A stretch of 39,765 nucleotides of DNA from JANMZR01 sp040385875 (GCA_040385875.1 JAZKGO010000116.1:1-39765); one strand, 5' to 3'; shown: positions 7,702 to 17,203, counted from the first letter of the stretch. Numbers and translations are program-made. The notes: generated by a model not told the origin, from the letters alone.

Positions 7702-8622
7702 TCAATTTTTGTATTCAATATAATTATTGCAGAAAGTGCCATCATCAAATAAGTCGACCACAGCATACCCAGGCGGTGTGTGTTGGTATTTGCCAGCCCA
7801 CCACCTGCCAGATACTGCCCCGTTACAGAAATAGGAAACACCATTATAATCAACTCGATCAGTCAAATGGATGTGCCCTGATATAGCTAATTTCACTTTT
7901 TTGTGATGGTTAAAAAGCTCAGAAATATCCTTAGCATCAGTATGCATCCACGAACCAGGTAGTTCCCACTTTTCATTTTTCATATTGCTACCATCAAAAA
8001 ACACACAAGCTGAAAGTATTGGGATATGTGAAATTATGATGGTGTTTTTGTCAGTATTAGACAAATCTTTTTTTAACCAATCTGTTTGTTCTTCGCCTAG
8101 ATTGGCAGTGTACCAGCTACCATCATTTTTCTTTTGTACGCTGTCTAAAAAAGTGAAATGCCAATCGTTTTTATCAAAACTATAATAGGGTTTTTCGATC
8201 GCTATTTCGTCCATTGCCCATCTTTTGCCATCTTCAAAGGTCTTTTCACTATTGCCTTCACAACAAATGTCATGATTACCCACACAGCTATATATAGGTA
8301 GTGAATTTTCATTTTTAATTACGTTCTGGAACAATTCCCATTGCCTTTTTACCTTGGTATTTTGGTGGCCATGGCCATCCATAATACAATCTCCTGAATT
8401 GATAATAAAGTCGGGTTTTTCAGTTAAATTTTGAATATGATGCAAGCATTTTTCAAATCCTTTTGCAGCGCCTATCAACGAATGTAGATGTACATCAGTG
8501 ATATGGGCAATCCGAAGAACTCGTTTTGGAGTATTTTTTGATGAAGAGTTTCCCGAAAAATCGGGCAAAAGGCTCATGCCTTGCACATAACCCAAATTTT
8601 TTAACAATTGCCTACGTTGCAT
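7702..8622 (-). CDS. Calcineurin-like metallophosphoesterase, probably Tat-exported
   Basis: 306 residues with all metallophosphoesterase blocks in order: ITDVHLH near 39, NSGDCIMDGH near 75, VGNHD near 107, ISHIPIL near 200 and ISGHIHLTD near 250. The N-terminus QRRQLLKN followed by a weakly hydrophobic stretch looks like a twin-arginine signal, placing the enzyme in the periplasm. Such enzymes hydrolyse phosphomono- or diesters with two metal ions. Between a PhnZ-like and a FAD oxidoreductase gene, a fitting job would be release of a phosphonate head group from an ester such as a phosphonolipid; this is inference. A general nucleotidase or phosphatase remains possible. Confidence 0.88.
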   Translation of the reverse strand: MQRRQLLKNLGYVQGMSLLPDFSGNSSSKNTPKRVLRIAHITDVHLHSLIGAAKGFEKCLHHIQNLTEKPDFIINSGDCIMDGHGHQNTKVKRQWELFQNVIKNENSLPIYSCVGNHDICCEGNSEKTFEDGKRWAMDEIAIEKPYYSFDKNDWHFTFLDSVQKKNDGSWYTANLGEEQTDWLKKDLSNTDKNTIIISHIPILSACVFFDGSNMKNEKWELPGSWMHTDAKDISELFNHHKKVKLAISGHIHLTDRVDYNGVSYFCNGAVSGRWWAGKYQHTPPGYAVVDLFDDGTFCNNYIEYKN

Positions 8623-8727
8623 ATCAATTTAGTTTTTACAAAATTGATATTTGAATATAATTTGAGTATAATCTGACTATTATTTGATTGTTAAAATTTA
8701 CAATATTCAATTGTAGATTGGAATCGT

Positions 8728-9885
8728 TTAAGTTGTTTCAAACATTTTTTGAATATTTTTCATAGTATAACCGGGTGCGGTGGTCATTCCTTTGCCTCCT
8801 ATACCAGTTGAAATAAATATTTTATTATCGAGAGAGTATTCAAATACATTGTCATCTTTTGTTTTGGCATAATAACCTGACCAGTAATTACTTATAATCC
8901 AGTGCGGAAAATTAAATATCTTTTTTGCTTCATCCAAAATAAGTTCGTTGATGGATAAACTATTGCCAAAATCTAAACTGGAATTATTATTTATATCTGT
9001 ATATTCATGAGAGTCGCCAATGATTATTGAGCCATCAATGGCTTGCTTGAATAAAATATGAATGCCATAATTATCATACAGATCGTGCAATTCAGTTTTT
9101 TTGATGAATGGATAAGATTTGCAACTTTTGAAGCTATCATATCGACGAATGCTTAGCCCCGTCAAGATATTACCAGTAATTTCAAATTTACGTTGTGGGT
9201 GGGTCTGCATCATTTGTAATTTACAAATCTGCATTTCACTTTTACTAAAAATTTCTGGAAAAAGCGTTTTGAAATCATATCCATTGCAAATCACTGCTTT
9301 TTCGGCTAAAATTTTGATTTGATTAGAGGTAGTGGCTTGCACCAAATTTTTTACAATATCCACTCCAATTATATTGGTATTATTGAGATATTCGAGTCCC
9401 AAGCTTTTGATTAAATAGTTGATAATCAGATGAATCATTAATCTTGGTTCAGTAGATAATTCTTTAGGGAAATAAATCCCTCCTTTCACATATTTCTTTT
9501 TAAGTCCTTCTACATTTTTAACACATTCATTCGATGATAATAACTTTACTTTATAATCTCGTTCAGCGAATAAATAAGCGGCTTCATACAAAAGCAAAAG
9601 CTCATCTTCATCAGAGGCAAAATAATAACTTCCATTTTTACGGATTGAAATATCTGTTTTCTTTTGGATTTCATTGTATATTTTCAAAGATTCCCGTCCA
9701 TAATCAAACCATCCATTCAAAGATTGGCCCGATGGCACAATCTGTCCAAAATTTCGTACAGTTGCCTCATTTGGAGCTGAATCACGCTCGAGTAATAATA
9801 CTTTTTTGCCCATTTTCAATGCATGATAGGCATGAAAAACGCCTAAATTGCCCGCCCCAACCACAATCAAATCATATTTTTTCAT
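8728..9885 (-). CDS. FAD-dependent oxidoreductase of phosphonate operons (TIGR03364-like)
   Basis: 385 residues of the DAO/glycine-oxidase fold. The N-terminal dinucleotide motif is GAGNLG at 10-15, followed by LLLERD (strand 2 acidic end). The C-terminus has STGIGGKGMTTAPG, the second FAD-contacting block. The length and FGQIVPSGQ near 47 agree with the group known from phosphonate clusters, members of which oxidise the amino carbon of aminophosphonates. Here it could turn 2-aminoethylphosphonate or an N-alkyl form into phosphonoacetaldehyde for the neighbouring hydrolase. Family assignment rests on motifs plus context. The other candidate would be a sarcosine- or glycine-oxidase-like enzyme. 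Confidence 0.85.
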   Translation of the reverse strand: MKKYDLIVVGAGNLGVFHAYHALKMGKKVLLLERDSAPNEATVRNFGQIVPSGQSLNGWFDYGRESLKIYNEIQKKTDISIRKNGSYYFASDEDELLLLYEAAYLFAERDYKVKLLSSNECVKNVEGLKKKYVKGGIYFPKELSTEPRLMIHLIINYLIKSLGLEYLNNTNIIGVDIVKNLVQATTSNQIKILAEKAVICNGYDFKTLFPEIFSKSEMQICKLQMMQTHPQRKFEITGNILTGLSIRRYDSFKSCKSYPFIKKTELHDLYDNYGIHILFKQAIDGSIIIGDSHEYTDINNNSSLDFGNSLSINELILDEAKKIFNFPHWIISNYWSGYYAKTKDDNVFEYSLDNKIFISTGIGGKGMTTAPGYTMKNIQKMFETT

Positions 9886-9948
9886 TTTTCATTTAATTTT
9901 GAATAGAATCTCCTTTAAAAAAGTCTCTAAATACGCCTTTTGATTAGT

Positions 9949-10674
9949 TTATATTTGGTTATACTTTTCCAAAAAATTTTGGAAGGAGATTAACGAAGGA
10001 AATAGACCATCGCTTTGATATTCGATCAGTTGTTGTTCGGAATGGGTGCCATTCGTTACTCCGAATGTTTTAAAGCAATTGGCTGCATTTCCTGCTATTA
10101 AGTCAGAGGGTGTGTCGCCAATAGCAATCACTTTTTGAGAGTCTGTAACATCCAGTAGTCTTTTTGCCTTTAAAATCATGTCTGGTTTAGGCCTCCCATA
10201 TTGCACCTCATCGGAGGCGACTGAAACATCAATTATGCTCCCAACAGTTCCAACTCTTTGTTCGTTAAGGCCCTCAAGCCAATCCAGTTTTTGAAGGATA
10301 ATGTCTGTAACTTTTCGGTAAAAACCAGTTGTAAGGGCTATTTTTATTTCATTTTTCCTTAAATAATCAAATAGTTGCAAACAACCTTCAGTAGGATAAA
10401 TATCGTTATTTTGATAATGGTTTTCAAGAATTTGGCAAAAAACAAGATAAGATTTGTTTACTTTTTTGGTTAAATTGATTTTACTTAAATTGGGCGAAGC
10501 CTCTTTCCAAAGCATTTTAAATACTTCAATTTTGGAATAGCCTTGAAGCGACAAAATTCTTTCAGAACTTACTTTCAACCCCGTGGAAAGTGCGGCTTCC
10601 GCAAAGCAAAATTCTACTTCGTGGTTGTCTTGAACGGTGGTTCCCGCCATGTCAAAAACAATTAAATCGATCAT
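9949..10674 (-). CDS. Phosphonatase-like HAD hydrolase (PhnX-like)
   Basis: 242 residues from ATG 10674, chosen because the HAD motif I (FDMAGTT, nucleophile Asp8) begins at once; an upstream ATG adds eight residues. Cap-region Lys48 in GYSKIE aligns with the Schiff-base lysine block (GxxKxD) of phosphonoacetaldehyde hydrolase. Motif II is LTTGFYRK, motif III Lys in GRPKPD, and motif IV GDTPSDLIAG. PhnX splits phosphonoacetaldehyde into acetaldehyde and phosphate. The gene heads the minus-strand phosphonate operon and diverges from the transporter gene. Retention of the lysine supports true phosphonatase chemistry, though this subgroup (TIGR03351-like) is less studied than PhnX. Confidence 0.88.
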   Translation of the reverse strand: MIDLIVFDMAGTTVQDNHEVEFCFAEAALSTGLKVSSERILSLQGYSKIEVFKMLWKEASPNLSKINLTKKVNKSYLVFCQILENHYQNNDIYPTEGCLQLFDYLRKNEIKIALTTGFYRKVTDIILQKLDWLEGLNEQRVGTVGSIIDVSVASDEVQYGRPKPDMILKAKRLLDVTDSQKVIAIGDTPSDLIAGNAANCFKTFGVTNGTHSEQQLIEYQSDGLFPSLISFQNFLEKYNQI

Positions 10675-10695
10675 TTTGTATTTTATATTAGGACC

Positions 10696-10703
10696 CAAAA
10701 TTA
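10696..10703 (-). promoter_or_regulatory. Candidate -7 promoter element of the phosphonate operon
   Basis: On the minus strand TAATTTTG fits the Bacteroidota -7 consensus TAnnTTTG, ending 22 bp before ATG 10674. No clear -33 TTG at the usual distance was seen, so support is weak. Confidence 0.3.
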
Positions 10704-10813
10704 GCGGTCTTTATTTTATTAAATGGTTAAGAAATTATTATCATTAACTCTAGCGACAAAATATTTTTTTAATTTAAAGTATCATTGCCACCAAATTAAT
10801 TTAATGAGTGACA

Positions 10814-12130
10814 ATGACAACCAATCTAAATAAAATCTCTCAAAACATTAGTGAAAAGTTAGTCAACAAAAGTTCGTTATTCATGACTTTTTATGTTGGA
10901 TTAGCAGCCTTTTCAACCTATACCTGTATGTATGCATTTAGAAAGCCATTTACAGTGGCACTTTTTGAAGGGATCATGCTTTGGGGTTTGAATTATAAAG
11001 TTGTTTTGGTAATTCTACAATTACTCGGCTATACAGCTGCAAAAGGCTATGGAATTAAGTTCATTTCCGAAGTAAAACCAGAACAACGGCCTAAACTAAT
11101 AATAGGAATGGTCTTGTATTCACATCTTTCATTATTGATGTTTTCAATCATTCCTGCACCAGACAATTGGCCTTTTATGTTTTTAAATGGCATAGGCTTA
11201 GGAATGATTTATGGCCTAATATTCAGCTATTTAGAAGGTCGAAAAATCACTGAACTTTTGTCTGCATTTTTAGTCATTAGCTTTATTGTATCTTCGGGTT
11301 TTATGAAAACCATTGGCAGTTTATTGATTAATAGTGGAGTGGATGAGAGCAAAATGCCATTTGTGGTGGGCCTTATATTTATGCCTATCTTTTTAATCTC
11401 TGTGTTTGCATTGGTTGTAGTACCAAAACCATCTGAAGCTGATATTCAATCTAGATCATTGAGGCCACCAATGGATCAAAAAGATAGGGGTAAATTTCTT
11501 AGTAAATATGGTTTTGGTCTCTATTCCCTCATTGCTGCCTATATTTTCATGACCATATTTAGAGATATCAGGGATAATTTCAGTGCAGAAATTTGGAAAG
11601 AAATTGGTCAGAAGAATAGCCTTATTTTTTCTAAAACGGAAATAATAATTGGGCTTATTATTGCTATTAATATCGGTATTGGTTACAAAATAAAGGACAA
11701 CAAATTGGCTTTTTTCATCAATCACTTATTTATTATTTTGGGCTGTCTATTAATATTTTTATCCACTAGATCTTTTTTGCTAAATTATACAAGCCCTTTT
11801 TGGTGGATGGTGTTGAGTGGATTAGGAATTTATATGGCTTATATACCTTTTAACGGGGTACTATTTGATAGACTGTTGGCAGTGCTAAAGGAGAAAGCGA
11901 ATGTTGGTTTTCTATTTTATATGGCTGATTTTGCTGGTTATTTAGGGGCTATTTTTGTTATGCTCACTCAAGTTTTTAGTTCTAAAACAACTAATTGGCT
12001 TGAACTAATCTCCAATTTGGCTATTTGGTTACCGATTGTTTCTATTCTATTTGTGACCATTTCCCTATTTTATTTCAATTCAAAAAGTTCCTTTCATACG
12101 AATTCCAATAAAGATATTGCGATTAGCTAA
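10814..12130 (+). CDS. DUF5690-family MFS-like membrane transporter
   Basis: About 438 residues from ATG 10814; a GTG two codons upstream is the alternative. The protein has about twelve hydrophobic segments, an MFS-like start (FSTYTCMYAFRKPF) and the conserved SSGFMK and FRDIRDNFSAEIW blocks that I associate with DUF5690. It probably moves a small solute across the inner membrane. It stands between the divergent phosphonate catabolic operon and the susC/susD pair, the place for the inner membrane step of the same uptake route. Resemblance to hexose-phosphate/glycerol-3-phosphate type MFS carriers in the YAFRKPF motif would suit a phospho- or phosphono-compound. The substrate itself is inferred. 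Confidence 0.85.
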   Translation: MTTNLNKISQNISEKLVNKSSLFMTFYVGLAAFSTYTCMYAFRKPFTVALFEGIMLWGLNYKVVLVILQLLGYTAAKGYGIKFISEVKPEQRPKLIIGMVLYSHLSLLMFSIIPAPDNWPFMFLNGIGLGMIYGLIFSYLEGRKITELLSAFLVISFIVSSGFMKTIGSLLINSGVDESKMPFVVGLIFMPIFLISVFALVVVPKPSEADIQSRSLRPPMDQKDRGKFLSKYGFGLYSLIAAYIFMTIFRDIRDNFSAEIWKEIGQKNSLIFSKTEIIIGLIIAINIGIGYKIKDNKLAFFINHLFIILGCLLIFLSTRSFLLNYTSPFWWMVLSGLGIYMAYIPFNGVLFDRLLAVLKEKANVGFLFYMADFAGYLGAIFVMLTQVFSSKTTNWLELISNLAIWLPIVSILFVTISLFYFNSKSSFHTNSNKDIAIS

Positions 12131-12295
12131 AAATATGGTCTGATAAGTAATTAAAAGCCACTATTCTATTCAAAGTCCTGCGAAAAATTTTAAATACAAG
12201 TTTGAAAATTAAGTGTTTTATGAAATTGTTAAGTGATTACCTGAAACTTAAAACAAACATAATATTGAACTAAAGCTTTGATAATATAAGAAACC

Positions 12296-12303
12296 TAGTT
12301 TTG
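12296..12303 (+). promoter_or_regulatory. Candidate -7 promoter element for susC
   Basis: TAGTTTTG fits TAnnTTTG, 26 bp before the susC start codon. A TTG at 12278-12280 is 15 bp upstream, shorter than the usual spacing. An imperfect TTAAGT...ACTTAA inverted pair at about 12229-12250 could be an operator. Confidence 0.4.
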
Positions 12304-12329
12304 CGTGAAATTAAAAATCAATCAAAATT

Positions 12330-15300
12330 ATGGAAAAAATTTACTTTTATTTGGGAGAATTTCGGCGAGGTTTTACCTACTTAATGACCTCAATGTTCAT
12401 TTCTTGTTTACTTGTGTGGTGTTCTACTTCAGTTGGTTTTTCACAATCAAATTCATTGAAAGGTAAAATCATTAATCAAGAAGATAATTCTCCACTTCCT
12501 GGTGCATCTGTTCAGATTAAAGGCACAAATAAAGGAAGTAGCACTAATGCGAATGGCGAATTTATACTTAATGGTATTTCGAATGGAACCAGATTAGTAA
12601 TATCATCGATAGGAATGGTTTCACAAGAAATAGTAACAGATAATCGCACTGAGCTTTCAATTGTAATGCTACCTGATACCAAGCAATTGGCTGAAATTGT
12701 ATTTACTGCCTTAGGTATTTCAAAAGACAAACGATCAATTACAAACTCTGTTCAGTCTGTAAAAGGCGATGACATGGTAAAAGCCCGTGAGCCAAACCCA
12801 ATTAACTCGTTGGCTGGTAAAATTGCAGGACTTACTGTTGGTGCTTCTACAGAACTTTTGGGCAGACCAAATTTGGTGCTTCGTGGTCAGACTGACATGT
12901 TGTATGTAGTTGATGGTGTGCCAATTAACTCTGATACTTACAATATTTCAGCCGATGATATAGACAATTATTCAGTTTTAAAAGGAGCTACAGCTGCAGC
13001 TTTATATGGTTTTAGAGGAAAAAATGGTGCAATTTTAATCACTACCAAAAAAGGAACTAAGGATAAACGAGGCTTTTCTGTTGACTTCAACTCTTCCACT
13101 ATGTTTGAAAGCGGGTTCAATGCTTTACCAAAAACGCAAGATCTTTACGGCCCCGGCGATCATGGAATTTATGAATTTGTGGATGGCCGTGGGGGTGGCA
13201 AAAATGATGGAGATTATGATATTTGGGGGCCAAAATTTGAGGGCCAATTATTGCCACAATATGATAGCCCAATCGACCCAGTAACTGGAAAAAGAGTGCC
13301 AACTCCTTGGACAGCCCGTGGTAAAGACAATTTAAGCCGATTTATACAAACGGGTGTACTTTCTACCAACAATGTGGCGGTAGCTTCTTCAGGCGAAAAC
13401 TATGATGTACGCTTCTCTGTATCCAATAATTATACAAAAGGTTTGGTGCCCAACACAAAATTAAATGTGAACAACTTCAATATTGCTTCAGGTATTAATT
13501 TATCAAAAAAAATACGCTTTGAAACAAATATTAACTACAGTCGTCAAAGCACCGATAACTTTCCTGACTTGCAATATGGCCCCAACTCACCAATTTATAC
13601 AATGACTATCTGGGGTGGTGCTGACTGGGATGTTGACGATATGAAAAATTATTGGCAAGAGGGCAAAGAGGGAATTCAACAAATTTATGCCGAATACCAA
13701 CGCTACAACAACCCTTGGTTTATTTCAAAAGAGTGGTTGAGAGGGCATTACAAAAACGATATATATGGCTATGCATCATTAAATTATAAGCTTACTAACA
13801 ATTTTGAATTGATGGGGCGTACCTCTATTACTACTTACGATGTATTCAGAAATGAAAAATTCCCATATTCTGCTACCTCTTATGGTCGGGAAGAATCAAA
13901 AGGTGATTATCGTGAAGACAAACGAAATTTGTTTGAAAACAACACCGATATTTTATTAAAATATTCGAAAAATATCAACAATACTTTCGACATAAAAGCT
14001 TGGGGTGGTGGCAACCTGCGTACGATGAAATATTCTTCGAATTACACTACAACTGACTATTTGAATACGCCAGGCTTATACAATTTTGCTAATTCACTTC
14101 GTCCAGTACGAGCTTTCAATTATAATGCAGAAATGGAAGTTCAGTCGGCCTATTATTCGGTTGACTTAGGTTTCAAAAATTGGTTAACACTCTCAACGAC
14201 AGGTCGTTTGGACAAACTTTCTACACTTCCACAGGGTAGCAATACGTTCTTTTATCCATCAGTTGGGGCTAGTTTGGTTTTGAGCGACTTGTTTGAATTG
14301 CCTCAAGCTGTATCGTTTTTGAAATTGAGAGCAACTTACGCCAATGTGAAAGACGGATTGACTTCTGCCTATATTGGCACAAATCCAGGGGCTTCGTTTC
14401 CGCTAGGTTATGGTGCTGATTATTCTACTTCTTATGATGGCCCCAATTATGCAAATTCAGTTGGTTATGGAATATCGCCAAGTTACAATAATAACCCGGG
14501 TGCTGGCTATTCAAATCGCCTTTCAAACCCCGGTTTAGAGCCAAATACAACTGAGCAAATTGAATATGGTTTGGAAGCTAATTTTATCAAAAACAGACTT
14601 TCATTGGATGTAACAAGATTTGTTTCAAATGACGGCCCACGAATTTTCTCTAGAGATTTATCTGAAACAACAGGCTATACCAATGCAATTGTAAACGGTA
14701 TCAACACTCAGAAAAAGGGTTGGGAAATTTCATTGAAAGGTAATCCTGTGAAAACAGGAAAATTCAGCTGGGATGTTGCTCTGAACTGGAGTACTTATGG
14801 CGAAACTTTGGAAGCCATTTTCGGAACTATTAATGAGCTGCCATCAAACTATTTTGTAGGGGGTAATTCAAGTAATCGTACCATTAAAATTGGAGATAGA
14901 ATTGACCAAGTATTTATAGCTGCTTTTGCAAGAACCACTGATGGACAAATTATTAACGATTCAGGTGGTAGACCAATTGTATTGGCTCGTGGTCAAAATT
15001 ATGGCAATGCATTACCCGATTACATTTATGGTTTAAACAACAAATTCACTTTAGGCGATGTTTTCTTTAGCTTTCAATTGGATGGCCGTGTGGGTGGTGT
15101 AATCGAAAATTATATTCGTAGACAAACTTTCCGTGGTGGCCGCCATATCGAAACTACTGAAGGTGCACTTGGTTTAGCTCGTGAACAAGACACCAAAGGG
15201 ATTAAAAGTTATGTGGGAGAAGGTGTAAAAATCACCTCGTCTGAAGGCATAAAGTTTGATCCATCAACAGGCCAAATATCAAATATGAGTGCATTAACTT

Positions 15301-15617
15301 TTGCACAAAATGATATCAAAACTTATGCGCAAGATTATGTAAGTCGCTATAATTCAACTGCTGAGGGCAATATGATGAAAAAGACATTCTCAAAATTGCG
15401 TGAAGTAACATTGGGTTATACCATTCCAAAATCTATGTTAAATGGCAAGTTTATCAAAGGCGCATCCATCTCATTTGTAGGTAGAAACTTATTTTACTTT
15501 ATTGACAAAAAGAACAATGATGTGGATCTAGATCCATACACTGGCTTATCAGCAGGTACAGGTGTACAAACACCAACTACCAAACGATATGGTATCAATT
15601 TGAATGTAAATTTTTAG
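12330..15617 (+). CDS. SusC/RagA-family TonB-dependent outer membrane transporter
   Basis: 1095 residues, normal for SusC. Signal peptide of about 39 residues (hydrophobic MFISCLLVW, cleavage near GFSQ). Then a carboxypeptidase-regulatory-like domain (about 43-125, with GKIINQEDNSPLPGASVQIKG), the plug (about 135-245, with NSLAGKIAGLTV, VVDGVPI and GFRGKNGAILITTKKG) and the beta-barrel to the C-terminal KRYGINLNVNF. SusC forms the TonB-driven channel capped by SusD for large nutrients. It is followed by susD, and preceded by a DUF5690 transporter next to phosphonate catabolism genes. This suggests an organophosphonate or phosphonolipid fragment as substrate rather than a plain glycan. No glycan hydrolase flanks the pair and no ECF sigma/anti-sigma pair is present. 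Confidence 0.95.
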   Translation: MEKIYFYLGEFRRGFTYLMTSMFISCLLVWCSTSVGFSQSNSLKGKIINQEDNSPLPGASVQIKGTNKGSSTNANGEFILNGISNGTRLVISSIGMVSQEIVTDNRTELSIVMLPDTKQLAEIVFTALGISKDKRSITNSVQSVKGDDMVKAREPNPINSLAGKIAGLTVGASTELLGRPNLVLRGQTDMLYVVDGVPINSDTYNISADDIDNYSVLKGATAAALYGFRGKNGAILITTKKGTKDKRGFSVDFNSSTMFESGFNALPKTQDLYGPGDHGIYEFVDGRGGGKNDGDYDIWGPKFEGQLLPQYDSPIDPVTGKRVPTPWTARGKDNLSRFIQTGVLSTNNVAVASSGENYDVRFSVSNNYTKGLVPNTKLNVNNFNIASGINLSKKIRFETNINYSRQSTDNFPDLQYGPNSPIYTMTIWGGADWDVDDMKNYWQEGKEGIQQIYAEYQRYNNPWFISKEWLRGHYKNDIYGYASLNYKLTNNFELMGRTSITTYDVFRNEKFPYSATSYGREESKGDYREDKRNLFENNTDILLKYSKNINNTFDIKAWGGGNLRTMKYSSNYTTTDYLNTPGLYNFANSLRPVRAFNYNAEMEVQSAYYSVDLGFKNWLTLSTTGRLDKLSTLPQGSNTFFYPSVGASLVLSDLFELPQAVSFLKLRATYANVKDGLTSAYIGTNPGASFPLGYGADYSTSYDGPNYANSVGYGISPSYNNNPGAGYSNRLSNPGLEPNTTEQIEYGLEANFIKNRLSLDVTRFVSNDGPRIFSRDLSETTGYTNAIVNGINTQKKGWEISLKGNPVKTGKFSWDVALNWSTYGETLEAIFGTINELPSNYFVGGNSSNRTIKIGDRIDQVFIAAFARTTDGQIINDSGGRPIVLARGQNYGNALPDYIYGLNNKFTLGDVFFSFQLDGRVGGVIENYIRRQTFRGGRHIETTEGALGLAREQDTKGIKSYVGEGVKITSSEGIKFDPSTGQISNMSALTFAQNDIKTYAQDYVSRYNSTAEGNMMKKTFSKLREVTLGYTIPKSMLNGKFIKGASISFVGRNLFYFIDKKNNDVDLDPYTGLSAGTGVQTPTTKRYGINLNVNF

Positions 15618-15699
15618 CCCACTGGCTCCTAATAGGGAACCTTGTTTGCTATAAATTATAACAAAGAAAATAAATTTTAAAAAATAATCCGCTTCTGAT

Positions 15700-15724
15700 G
15701 CCCCGCTGGGGGAAGGTAGGGGGC
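15700..15724 (+). repeat. GC-rich hairpin in the susC-susD gap
   Basis: A 25-bp stretch of about 80% GC in AT-rich surroundings, with CCCC-GCT-GGGG (15701-15711) able to form a stem, followed by a second G run that could pair instead. It ends about 10 bp before susD ATG 15734. It may modulate susD translation or be a dispersed intergenic repeat. Confidence 0.4.
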
Positions 15725-15733
15725 CAAAATAAT

Positions 15734-17203
15734 ATGAAAAATATACTTTTAACAATCGTACTTGCAACTGCCTTATTTGGCTGTGTTGATTACAAAGAAC
15801 TGGAGTTAAATCCGAACGTACCCACTTCAGTACCAGCTAGTTTGATATTGCCAACAGCTTTAGGAACTATCAACGAAGGAGCTTGGAATAATGTAATGCG
15901 TGAAAATCAGTTCTACGCTTCAAACTACAACTATTATTCAACAAATGAATATAATTGGGGGCCAGCTTCATTGCGCTATACCACTTTAAAAAATGTTGTT
16001 AAAATGGAAGAGGAAGCATTGAAGTCAGGAGCCAAAGCTTTAAACCCATATTCTGCTATCGGCAAATTTCTAAGAGCTTATTATTTTAATGACATGAGCT
16101 TAAAAGTGGGCGATTTGCCTTTGAAAGAGGCTTTGAAAGGGCTTGAATTGGATACTCCAAAATACGATTCTCAAAAAGAGGTATATCTTCAAATAATTAA
16201 ATGGTTGGAAGAAGCCAATAGCGACTTTGCTCAATTAACTACCACGGGCGACAGAACTCTTTCTGGTGATATTTATTTCAATAACGATTTGAAAGCTTGG
16301 CAAAAAACAGTAAATGCATTCCATTTGCGTGTGTTGATTCATTTGAGTAAAAAAGAAGCAGACACAGACTTGAAAATTAAAGCAGATTTTGCCAATATTT
16401 TGGGAAATCCTACCAAATATCCATTGCCAACCAAAAATGAGGAAGGCTTACAATATGTTTGGAACAATTTCAACAAATACCCTCGTAATCCTGACAATTT
16501 TGGTTTTAATGCCACACGTGAAAACATGGCTAAAACCTATGTGGATTTGTTGAAAGACTTTAAAGATCCTCGCTTATTTGTGGTGGCTGAACCAGCGGGA
16601 GCCAAAATTGCTGCTGGGAAAAAAGCAACTGATTTTGATGCCTACGAAGGGGCAAGTTCCGGTGAAGACCTTGCCGATATGAGTGCAAAAGCAGGAAAAG
16701 AAGAGTATTCATTTCAAAGCCGTAAGAGATACTATTCAAACTATACTGGCGAAAACACCTTCTTAATTGGCTACCCGGAAATGTGTTTCAATATTGCTGA
16801 GGGCATCAATAAAGGTTGGAATAGTGGCTCAGCTGAAGACTGGTATAATAAGGGAATTACAGCTTCCTTGAGTTTTTATGGAATTACTACTGCTACCGAT
16901 TATTTGGCCCAAGAAAAAGTAAAATATGCTGGCAACAATGAGGTTGGGTACAAGCAAATTTTGAGTCAGAAATATATTGCTTTTTTCCAAAACTCTAATT
17001 ATGAAGCTTACTTTAACTGGCGACGTACCGGTTTACCAAATTTCTTATTCGGAGTAGGAACAGGAAATGGCGGTAAGATTCCCTTACGTTTTCAATATCC
17101 AAATTCGGAAAAGACCACCAATTCTGCCAATCTAAATGCGGCGGTCACCGCACAGTTTGCAGGAAAAGATGACATAAATAGTACCATCTGGATAATTAAA
17201 TAA
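15734..17203 (+). CDS. SusD/RagB-like nutrient-binding outer membrane lipoprotein
   Basis: 489 residues from ATG 15734. I preferred this start to the upstream ATG at 15698 because it begins a lipoprotein signal directly: KN, hydrophobic core, lipobox LFGC with Cys17. The mature part opens with ELELNPNVPTSVP, usual for the SusD-like_2 group, and is helical throughout with TPR-like segments. The protein sits on the outer face and closes the SusC channel as a substrate-binding lid. It lies 117 bp behind susC and is followed by a strong terminator at 17247, so the transporter-susC-susD unit ends here. Confidence 0.93.
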   Translation: MKNILLTIVLATALFGCVDYKELELNPNVPTSVPASLILPTALGTINEGAWNNVMRENQFYASNYNYYSTNEYNWGPASLRYTTLKNVVKMEEEALKSGAKALNPYSAIGKFLRAYYFNDMSLKVGDLPLKEALKGLELDTPKYDSQKEVYLQIIKWLEEANSDFAQLTTTGDRTLSGDIYFNNDLKAWQKTVNAFHLRVLIHLSKKEADTDLKIKADFANILGNPTKYPLPTKNEEGLQYVWNNFNKYPRNPDNFGFNATRENMAKTYVDLLKDFKDPRLFVVAEPAGAKIAAGKKATDFDAYEGASSGEDLADMSAKAGKEEYSFQSRKRYYSNYTGENTFLIGYPEMCFNIAEGINKGWNSGSAEDWYNKGITASLSFYGITTATDYLAQEKVKYAGNNEVGYKQILSQKYIAFFQNSNYEAYFNWRRTGLPNFLFGVGTGNGGKIPLRFQYPNSEKTTNSANLNAAVTAQFAGKDDINSTIWIIK

